From NCBI GenBank assembly GCA_903827375.1, contig CAIKHZ010000106.1, forward strand, positions 1 through 44,334: a stretch of 44,334 bases of DNA, written 5' to 3'. Below the pieces are notes generated by a model that had not been told where the DNA came from, did no database searches, and saw only the letters and a list, made by a program, of their open reading frames with translations. The DNA comes from Akkermansiaceae bacterium (lineage in GTDB: Bacteria; Verrucomicrobiota; Verrucomicrobiia; Verrucomicrobiales; Akkermansiaceae). Below are positions 33,335 through 41,889 of the stretch, in pieces. How positions within the stretch are numbered: the first letter of the stretch is position 1; each line of letters begins with the position of its first letter. Both the position numbers and the translations under genes were made by a program.

Positions 33335-33454
33335 AGACAGCCTGACGGATCCGGCCTCGCTCCCCGTCCCCGGCACGGCCGACGCAAGAACAAATTCGTC
33401 GCAGTAATAAGCTCCTATTAAAGATGAGTATATAAGTCCACAGGCCAGCAATCT

Positions 33455-34012
33455 ATGAAACATTATATATCATTACTGTGTGTTGGAGCTGTTCTGGTTG
33501 GCTCCGTCCATTCTGCGGAGTCAGGCGGAACTTGGCCGCTGTCCGACCACAACGTAATCGGTCTGCGCTGCGAATTCCGCGTGAATCCGCTCGGCCTCGA
33601 CGCGTCCCGCCCCCGGCTCAGTTGGGTGATCGAGTCGAACGACCATGGGATGGTCCAGACGGCCTATCAGGTTGTTGTCGATGGGGTCTGGGATACCGGG
33701 AAAGTCGTGGCTGATCAATCGCAGAACATTGAGTATGGTGGCAAGCCGCTCGTTTCCGGCACGCGCTATGATTGGAAGGTTCGCGTGTGGGACAATTCGG
33801 GGAAAGTTTCGAAATGGAGCGAACCAGCGAGGTGGACCATGGGACTGCTGAAACCGGAAGACTGGACGGCACGATGGATCAGCACGGAGATCGAACAGAC
33901 GGTCAATCCCCGCCTCCGGCGTCACGACCGGCACCCGCCGACGAGCCTTATGTCAGGCGGGAATTCGATCTTGCAGACATCCCCACGTCCGCCTTGGCAA
34001 CGGTCAATGTGA
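33455..34012 (+). pseudogene. Second GH78 alpha-L-rhamnosidase, 5' part: signal peptide and N-terminal domains, frameshifted
   Basis: Starts MKHYISLLCVGAVLVGSVHS (signal peptide), then LRCEFRVNPLGLDASRPRLS and the Ig-like domain typical of the N terminus of GH78 (QTAYQVVVDG, YDWKVRVWDNSGKVSKWSEP, TARWIS). Sense ends at about 33907-33911. The expected next residues (PPPASRPAPADEPYVRREFD) are in the minus-one frame, so one base is missing, most simply one C from the CCCC run at 33908-33911. The rest of this frame to 34012 is meaningless. With one more C the two parts join smoothly into one protein of about 918 residues. Confidence 0.85.
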
Positions 34013-36207
34013 TGGGATTCTACGAGCTGTATGTGAATGGCAAAAAGGTGGGGCCGAATGTGATGGGACCGGCACTTTCGGACTACCAAAAGCGCTCGCT
34101 TTACGAAACCTACGACCTTGCGCCCTATCTGCGGAAAGGCCGCAACTGCATCGGTCTGTGGCTCTCACGCGGTTGGTATTTGAAAACGAAGATCGACCGT
34201 AAGACCAACCCCTCCGTGCAACACGACACTGCAATTGCGCGGATGCAACTCGACATGATTGTGACCGGGCAGCCGCTCCGGATTGCCACGGACGGCGAAT
34301 GGCGCTGCAAATCAAGCGGCCGCAGCCTGCTAGGCCCTTGGCTTTGGAACAACATGGGCGGGGAACTGGTGGATACACGCCGGGACGACCCCCGTTGGGC
34401 CGATCCGGGAGACCCTAACGGCGCTTGGTATTCTGTCAAAGAAGTTGCCGCCCCTGCGATTCCGGCCGAAGCGCAAAAGTGCCCTCCAATGCATGTGTTG
34501 AAAACCATACCGGCGATTTCCTGCACCAAACTCGCGGGCGGCAAATATCAGCTTGATTTCGGAACCGAGCTTGCCGGTTGGCTCAAGCTGCGCGTACGCG
34601 GGCAGGCGGCAGGCGACACCATCACCATCCAATACGCCGACAAGCTAAAGCCTCTGCAGACCTTCAACCAGAGCGACCGATTGATTTGCGCGGGCAAGCA
34701 TGGGGATGAATTCTGCTCGAAGTTCAACTACCATGGATTCCGTTGGGCGATCATTGAAGGCCTTGCGGGGGCACCGGAACTTGCTGATGCCGAGGCGCAG
34801 TCAATCGGCGCGGACTTTGAAAAGCGGGGTGACTTTGAATGTTCCAGCCAACTTCTCAACCGCATGCACAAGGTGAATCTCTGGACCATCCGCTGTCTGA
34901 CCCAATGCGGATACCTGTCGGATTGTCCGCATCGGGAACGCCTGGGTTACGGTGACGGTCAGGTGTCCATCGAGAGCTGCATGATGAATTTCATGATGCA
35001 GCCATTTTATGACAAATGGTCCACCGACTGGTGCGACGGGGCGGATCCTGATACAGGCTATATACCTCATACCGCACCGCAAGGAATTGGCGGTGGCGGC
35101 CCGGGGTGGGGTGGCGCAGCGCAAGCACTGACTTGGCGGAACTACCTCTATTATCAGGACACGCCGATTCTGACGCGGAACCTCGAAGCCTGTCGCCGTC
35201 ATATCGCGGCCATTGAAGCCCACGCGAAGGATGGCGTCGTCCGCACCTTAGGCGGAACAGGAGAGGGTTTCGTCGGCGACTGGGTTGCGCCGGGGCGCGG
35301 GATGGATACCAAAAACCGGCCGCCAATGACTGCGGCGGCGTTGTTTAACAACTGTTACCTGCTATATCTGCGCGAGCAATGGGCGCAAATGGCCGATATC
35401 CTCGGCCGGTATGACGAAGCAAAGGCCTGGCGTGCCGAATCGGAGCGCCTTCGGCCTCTGATCCACGCCGCCTTTTACGACAAAAACAAGCAGTTCTATG
35501 TTCTTGACGAACAATCCTACTACCTGATGCCGCTGATGACCGGCGTCGTGCCGGAGGAACTGCGCCCGGCCATCCTGAAAAAACTGGAGGAGTGCATTCG
35601 GGTCGCGCGCAAGGGGCACCTCGACACCGGAATGCTGGGGACCTATTTCCTGCTGAATTACCTCATGGAGATTGGCCGCGATGACCTTTTGTGGTTAGTA
35701 GTAACCCAGAAGGACTACCCCGGCTGGGGATACATGCTCGAGCAGGGCGCCACAACTTGGTGGGAACAATGGAACGGCTACTGGTCACAGATCCATTCGT
35801 GCTTCACATCCTTGGACGGTTGGTTCTATCAGGGTCTGGCCGGCATTCGTCCTGATGAATCGGGACCCGGATTCAAGAACATAATCATCAAACCCGCCGT
35901 GGTTGGCGATCTGACATGGGTGAAATGTTATCACGACTCCCCTTACGGCCGTATCGTCAGCGATTGGAAACGCGAGGGCAGGAAGCTGACGATGAAAGTT
36001 ACAATTCCCGCCAACACAACTGCCACAATTTATGTCCCAGCCGACGATGCGGGCTCGGTGTCCGAATCCGGAAAGCCGGCCGCCAACGCTGGGGGCGTGA
36101 AGTTTCTAAGGATGGAGACCGGTGTCGCCGTTTATGCCGTCGGTTCGGGAACCTATAGGCTTGAGTCCCACACGCTTTCAAATCCAGGTAATGCGACACG
36201 CCAATGA
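33910..36207 (+). pseudogene. Second GH78 alpha-L-rhamnosidase, 3' part: lectin-like domain, six-hairpin barrel and C-terminal domain
   Basis: This frame is open from 33772, but homologous sequence begins at about 33910 and runs to 36207. It contains the accessory sandwich (MGFYELYVNGKKVGPNVMGP, FGTELAGWLKLRVRGQAAGD), the catalytic signature SDCPHRERLGYGDGQV with the general acid region, GFVGDWVAPG, LDTGMLGTYFLLNYLMEIG and the base motif EQGATTWWEQWNGYW, whose Glu is the family's catalytic base. The C-terminal sandwich includes YGRIVSDWKREGRKLTMKVT. All catalytic parts are intact, so only the 33908-33911 lesion stands between this and a functional enzyme. Without the upstream part it lacks a signal peptide and would not be exported. 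Confidence 0.87.
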
Positions 36208-36238
36208 AATTATTCCAACCAGTTACTGCATCAAAATC

Positions 36239-37918
36239 ATGAAACGCTTGTTCATCATGTGGTTATTGCTCCAGCCGCTGGCTGCGGTGGCTCAGATACC
36301 GGACAACCCGCACCCGCTTCGCATTGGCGCGGATCAGGCCGGCGGCAGCATGTTTCAAGGAGAGGTTGCCGCGGTACGACTCTACGAACGCGCACTCACG
36401 GGGGAGGAACTAAAGGCGTTGGCCGGAGCACCACGCGACGCGAAAAGCACTGTTTCAGGTATCGTTGGCGAATGGCTGAATCCCAGCATGCCGCTTGCGT
36501 CCGAGCGAAAGTTCGCTTTTCCGCAGGGCGCAACAATCGAAGCGTGGATTCGTCCAACCGCCGGTGCCAGTGGGCGGATCGTGGACAAGATAACCGCCGG
36601 TGGTATTGACGGGTTCTTGCTCGACACCCATCCCGGCAATGCGCTGCGCCTGATCGTCAGCAATGAAACCATTACTCATGCTTTGCCGCACAGTGACCAG
36701 TGGATGCATGTGGCGGCGACGGTTGACGCGGCCGGCTCGCTCGCGCTGTTCCTCAACGGCGCGCACGCTGCCGGCGCCTCGTCCGATTTCGATGGAGTAA
36801 CGGTAGCCGGCGCGGCGACCGGACCCGCCAGGCCGCTCACACTCTGGTATCGCCAACCGGCGCGGCAATGGGTCGAGGCCAGCGTCATCGGCAATGGCCG
36901 GCTGGGCGGGATGGTTTGGGGCGGCGCGGCGCGGGAGCGCATTGACCTCAACGAGGACACGCTCTGGTCGGGCGAGCCATACGACAACGTGAACCCCAAC
37001 GGTCTGGCAGCCTTGCCGAATATCCGTGCGTTGCTCGTCGCCGGCAAGAATGCGCAGGCGAAGCAACTCGTCGAGCAAAAGATGAATGGACGCTTCAATG
37101 AATGCTATCAGCCGATCGGCGACTTGCAGATCAGTTTCCCTTTGACCGGCGAAGTTGCGAATTACTGGCGCGATCTCGATCTGGAAACGGCGGTGGCGCG
37201 GACGACGTTTGAGCATGACGGCACGAAGTTCACCCGGGAAGTCTTCGCCTCGAATCCCGGTCAGGCGATCATCGTGCGCCTCACCAGCGACAAGCCCGGC
37301 AAGATGGCGTTTACGGCGCAGTTGCACAGCCAGTTGCGGAGTGCCACCAAGGCGGACGGATCCGCATTGCGGCTGACCGGGCGCACCCCGGTGCACGCCG
37401 ACGCCTACGGTAGCGGCCAAGTCATTTACGATGACGCACCGGACGGCAAGGGCATGCGCTTCGAGACGCGCCTAACAGCGGAGAACGACGGCGGTTCGGT
37501 GAAGGTCACCGACTCGGGCATTGTCGCTGACAACTGCAACAGCGTCACGTTGCTGCTGGTCGCGGCCACGAGTTACAACGGCCCGCACAAAAGCCCGAGC
37601 CGGGAAGGCAAGGATCCCGGCAAGTTGTGCGACGGTTATCTAGCCGCGCTGGCCGGTCGGTCGTATGCCGCATTGCTAGACGCGCACGTCGCGGATCACC
37701 GGCAACTGTTTGGTCGGGTCGCGTTGGACCTGGGACATGGCGATGCTGAAAAGTTGCCCACGGATGCGCGGCTGAAGCGTTATGCGGCGGCAACCGATCC
37801 GGGACTGCCGGCGTTATACTATCAGTTCGGCCGATACCTGCTGATTGCCGGGTCGCGTCCGGGGACACAACCCTTGAATTTGCAGGGCATTTGGAACAAG
37901 GATATCATCCCGCCATAG
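36239..37918 (+). pseudogene. LamG-GH95 alpha-L-fucosidase, 5' part, ended by an amber codon
   Basis: ATG at 36239 gives a signal peptide (MKRLFIMWLLLQPLAAVAQ). Residues about 20-190 are LamG-type sequence (GEVAAVRLYERALTGEELKA; ATIEAWIRPTAGASGRIVDK), then the GH95 N-terminal domain: LWYRQPARQWVEASVIGNGR, LGGMVWGGAARERIDLNEDT, LWSGEPYDNVNP and CYQPIGDLQI. The barrel starts with LPALYYQFGRYLLIAGSRPG and LQGIWNKDIIPP. Then TAG at 37916-37918 stands where the family has Trp (PPW). The same frame resumes at once with AANWTLNCNAEINYWP, so this is a single-base nonsense change (TGG to TAG). Confidence 0.88.
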
Positions 37919-38833
37919 GCGGCGAACTGGACGCTGAATTGCAACGCGGAGATCAATTACTGGCCTGTCGAGGTCGCCAATCTCGCCGAGTGTCACGAGC
38001 CGTTGATCGACGAACCGACGCATCACTGGCTGGTAACGGCGCCGGATACGAATTTCGAGAACGAGTTCCTGAAGCCGAGCGGCGAACGCGGTTGCACGTG
38101 CATGGGGCCGACGGCGTCGATACAGATGGTGCGCGAGTTGTTCAGAAACTGCCTGACCGGCGGGACGGTCCTGGGTGTGGACGCGGAGTTGCGCGCGGAG
38201 ATCGCGAAGGCTCTGCCGCGACTTGCGCCGATGCAGATCAGTCCCACGACCGGCGAGTTGCAGGAATGGGTTGAGGACTGGCAACGCACGGCGGGGTGTC
38301 AGGTCTTGTCGAGTTGGGGAGCGATTTGCAGCGCACAGATCACGCCACGCGGCACCCCGGAACTGGCCGCCGGATTGCGCAAGATTTTCGATGGCGCGAA
38401 GTGGTGGAAACAAGGGTTGGTTGGAAGTTGGCAGGGATCGTTCCAGGCGAACGCCTACGCCCGGCTGCACGATGGTGACACGGCGATGGCAGTGTTGGAA
38501 ACCCATCTCAAGACCAGTCCAAACCCGAATCTGCTCGCGCGCTTTGGCGGCTATTGTGGGTTTCAAATCGACGGCAACATGGGCCACGCCGCCGCCGTTG
38601 CGGAGATGTTACTCCAAAGCCACGCCGGTGAAATCGAACTCCTGCCCGCCTTGCCAAAAGCCTGGCCTAACGGCAAAGTCACCGGCTTGCGTGCCTGCGG
38701 CGGCTTCACCGTTGGCATCGAATGGAAAGATGGCAAGGTCACGACCTATCGGATCGCCGTGAAAGCAGGCAAATCGGCAAAAGTGCGCGTGAACGGCGAA
38801 GTGAAAACAGTGATCGCGGAGCCGTTGTGGTAA
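37919..38833 (+). pseudogene. LamG-GH95 alpha-L-fucosidase, 3' part, with an internal deletion
   Basis: In frame after the amber codon. It keeps the GH95 active-site strand NCNAEINYWP (N-x-N pair) and VEVANLAECHEPLI. At about 38010-38020 it jumps straight from EPLID to PTHHWLVTAPDTNFENEF. Family members have roughly 90 residues between these motifs, part of the (alpha/alpha)6 barrel, so an in-frame deletion is inferred. Later family motifs are intact: LQEWVEDW, SSWGAICSAQITPRGTPELA, WQGSFQANAYARLHDGDTAM, GFQIDGNMGHAAAVAEMLLQ and IELLPALPKAWPNGKVTG. With both lesions the gene is very probably dead. The only in-frame Met near the break is not near a ribosome site. Confidence 0.85.
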
Positions 38834-38852
38834 GAGACTAAAATATGAAAGG

Positions 38853-41800
38853 ATGAATATGTATAATATGAAACATAACATGTATAAGAATATATATAAT
38901 AAGACGTATAGGCAAATGAGAATGACGTTTGTTTCATGTGTGCTTTGCGGCGGTTTCCTGGCTGCGGGTGAGATGGAGAATAATTTCCTCAATCCCCCGG
39001 ACTCCGCGCGCCCCGGGGTGTATTGGTATTTCCTGAACGGCAATCTCAATGCCAAGGAGATGACCGCCGACCTGGAATCCATGAAGGCGGCGGGACTCGG
39101 CAATCTGATATTTCTTGAGGTGGACATCGGCGAGCCTCCGGTGGGTCCGGTGGCGTTCATGAGCCCCAAGTGGCAGGAGCTTTTCGTCCAGTCCGTCCGC
39201 GACGCGGAACGCCTGGGAATCGACATCACCCTCGGGATCGGGCCGGGCTGGTGTGGCAGCGGTGGCCCTTGGGTCAAGCCGGAACAAGCCATGCAGCACC
39301 TCGACTTCAGTTCGGTCGAGCTAAAAGGGCCGCAGAGCTATTCGGCGGTGCTTCCCATGCCGGCGCAACGTTCGACCCAGTGGCACACGATGGCCAACCC
39401 CTTTTACGAGGATGTGGCGGTCCTCGCCTTCCCCAGCCGCAAGCCGCTCATTGCCGACATCGACGAGAAGGCGCTGTTCTTTAGGGATCCGTTTTCCAGC
39501 AAGCCCGGGGTTAAGCCCTATCTGCCGACTTCGGCAAGCTATTTGGAGCCGGGGCCGACGGGCGTCATCCAGCCGAGCCAGATCGTGGATCTAACGAAGC
39601 AACTCAAGCCCGACGGGTCCCTCAACTGGAATGTCCCGGCCGGGGATTGGACGATTGTCCGCATGGGACGGCGGGTCACGGGGGCGAGCAGCCGGCCTGC
39701 GCCTTCAACCGCGATCGGCCTGGAATCCGACAAGTTGGACGCGAAGGCGTTGGAGGATCATCTCAGCCACTTCGTCGGGATTTTGCTGGACAAGACGAGT
39801 CCGCGTGCGAAAGAGCACGGCTTGACCACCCTGCACATGGTTAGCTGGGTATCCGGCGCTCAGAACTGGACGCCTTCATTCCTTGATGAGTTCAAAAAGA
39901 GGCGCGGCTATGATGCCCGGCCGTGGCTTCTCGCTTACACTGGACGGGCTGTCGAAGGCCTTGAGAAGTCGGAACGGTTTCTCTGGGACCTCCGTTTGAC
40001 GGCTCAGGATCTGGTGCTGGAGAAGCATGCCGGAGTGGTGAAGAAGTATGCACATAATCATGAGCTTTCGCTTTCGATAGAACCTTATGACATGAATCCC
40101 GCCGGCGACCTTGACCTGGGCGCGGTGGCGGATGTGCCGATGGCGGAATTCTGGACGAATACGTTCAACTCAGCCTTCAGTGTCTTCGAATTGTCGTCCG
40201 TCGGCCATGTGATGGGAAAATCGATCGTATCCGCCGAATCCTTCACCTCCACAGGGGCCATGGATGCTTATCCATGGTCATTGAAGAATCAGGGCGACTG
40301 GGCGTTTTGTGCGGGCATCAACCGTTTTGTGTTCCACACCTTCGCGCATCAGGCGCTGGGCGACGCCTACAAGCCCGGCATGAGCTTTGGACCGTATGGC
40401 GTGCATTGGCACCGCAATCAAACATGGTGGCCGATGGTGTCGGCTTATCACCGCTACCTATCCCGCTGCTTGGAACTGCTCCGTCAGGGGGTTGCGGTTT
40501 CCGATGTGCTGTATCTGACCCCCGAAGGCGCGCCGCAGGTGTTTCTTCCGCCGGACACTGCGCTGGTTGGCGCCGGGAGCAAACTGCCGGACAAGAAGGG
40601 TTATGGCTTCGACGGATGCTCCCCGAGGATTCTCATGGCCAGAGCCGAGGTGAAGGACGGGCTGATTACCTTCCCGGGAGGAAGCTCATATCGCCTGATG
40701 GTTCTGCCGCAGGTTGAAACGATGACACCGGCGCTGCTTGCTAAAATTCGGGACATGGTGAAAGCCGGGGCCACCATTGTTGGCGCGCCGCCCGTCAAAT
40801 CGCCCAGCCTCACGGGCTATCCCGCCTGCGACGGTGAAGTCCAGGCGCTCGCCAAGGATCTATGGGGAAGCACGGACGCGCCGAAGACAGCGGCGAAGCG
40901 CAGTTATGGGCAAGGCGTGATCCACTGGGGCGGCGAACTGTCGCTGGAGGCCCCGTCGCTCTATCCAGCCTATGATCTGACGGCTGCTCTATTGCAGGAG
41001 ATGGGTGTCAAGGAGGATTTCACCGCAACGGGTCCCGTGCGCTACGGCCACCGGCGCGCCGGGGATCGGGATATCTATATCCTGGCTAACCGGACTGCCA
41101 ATCCGATCAAGGCTGATTGCCGCTTCCGGGTCGGCCAAGGCAGCGCACAACTTTGGGATCCCGTGACCGGTGAACAGCGGCCGCTACTGCAATTCGAGCG
41201 GGCTGATGGTCTGACGGTCATCCCCATGGAGTTCGATGCTTTCCAGAGTTTCTTCGTTGTGTTCGATGGCAAAGGCAAAGCGCCCGCATCGAAAGGGGAA
41301 GTGAATTTCCCTGAGCTCAAGCCGATCCAGGAACTTTCCGGTGCATGGGAAGCTGCGTTTGATTCGAAGTGGGGCGGCCCGGAGAAAATCACATTTGACG
41401 CCTTGCAGGATTGGACGGCCCGGCCGGAGCCGGGGATCAAATATTATTCCGGCATTGCCACCTATCGGAAAACCATCAACCTGGCCGAGACTCCAAAAGG
41501 TAAGATGTATCTGGATTTGGGCGTTGTCCACGACATGGCGCGGGTCAGGCTCAACGGGCGGGAGCTTGGTGTGGTGTGGTGCGCGCCGTGGCGGGTGGAT
41601 GTTACCGGTGCCATCAAGACTGGCAACAACCCGCTTGAAATCGAAGTGGTCAACCGCTGGGCGAACCGGCTCATCGGCGACAAGCAGCCTGCCGATGCCA
41701 ACGTGCGCACGGTGGCTTGCCCGCCCGGTTTCCTTGGCGGGCAAGCGTTCAAGGCGGGACGCTACACCTACAGCATGCATGATCCATATATTGCGCAGTC

Positions 41801-41882
41801 GCCGCTGGACCCGTCCGGCCTGATCGGGCCGGTGACGTTGCGGCTCGTGCCGGATTTCAAACAACCTGTCCCCCGTAAGTGA
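38853..41882 (+). CDS. GH106-like alpha-L-rhamnosidase-type enzyme, exported
   Basis: Up to 1009 residues. Starts at 38853, 38859 (with AAAGGA at good spacing), 38868, 38883, 38916 or 38922 are all possible; the signal peptide is MRMTFVSCVLCGGFLAAGEM, so the true start could be internal. Family motifs at the N terminus: FLNPPDSARPGVYWYFLNGN, EMTADLESMKAAGLGNLIFL and LGIDITLGIGPGWCGSGGPW. The core has EHGLTTLHMVSWVSGAQNW, FLDEFKKRRGYDARPWLLAY, IVSAESFTSTGAMDAYPWSL and HTFAHQALGDAYKPGMSFGP. The C-terminal sandwich includes YSGIATYRKTINLAETPKGK and RVRLNGRELGVVWCAPWRVD. GH106 enzymes remove alpha-L-rhamnose from branched pectin and other glycans. It adds a third rhamnosidase-type gene to the locus. 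Confidence 0.88.
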   Translation: MNMYNMKHNMYKNIYNKTYRQMRMTFVSCVLCGGFLAAGEMENNFLNPPDSARPGVYWYFLNGNLNAKEMTADLESMKAAGLGNLIFLEVDIGEPPVGPVAFMSPKWQELFVQSVRDAERLGIDITLGIGPGWCGSGGPWVKPEQAMQHLDFSSVELKGPQSYSAVLPMPAQRSTQWHTMANPFYEDVAVLAFPSRKPLIADIDEKALFFRDPFSSKPGVKPYLPTSASYLEPGPTGVIQPSQIVDLTKQLKPDGSLNWNVPAGDWTIVRMGRRVTGASSRPAPSTAIGLESDKLDAKALEDHLSHFVGILLDKTSPRAKEHGLTTLHMVSWVSGAQNWTPSFLDEFKKRRGYDARPWLLAYTGRAVEGLEKSERFLWDLRLTAQDLVLEKHAGVVKKYAHNHELSLSIEPYDMNPAGDLDLGAVADVPMAEFWTNTFNSAFSVFELSSVGHVMGKSIVSAESFTSTGAMDAYPWSLKNQGDWAFCAGINRFVFHTFAHQALGDAYKPGMSFGPYGVHWHRNQTWWPMVSAYHRYLSRCLELLRQGVAVSDVLYLTPEGAPQVFLPPDTALVGAGSKLPDKKGYGFDGCSPRILMARAEVKDGLITFPGGSSYRLMVLPQVETMTPALLAKIRDMVKAGATIVGAPPVKSPSLTGYPACDGEVQALAKDLWGSTDAPKTAAKRSYGQGVIHWGGELSLEAPSLYPAYDLTAALLQEMGVKEDFTATGPVRYGHRRAGDRDIYILANRTANPIKADCRFRVGQGSAQLWDPVTGEQRPLLQFERADGLTVIPMEFDAFQSFFVVFDGKGKAPASKGEVNFPELKPIQELSGAWEAAFDSKWGGPEKITFDALQDWTARPEPGIKYYSGIATYRKTINLAETPKGKMYLDLGVVHDMARVRLNGRELGVVWCAPWRVDVTGAIKTGNNPLEIEVVNRWANRLIGDKQPADANVRTVACPPGFLGGQAFKAGRYTYSMHDPYIAQSPLDPSGLIGPVTLRLVPDFKQPVPRK

Positions 41883-41889
41883 TGGGATT

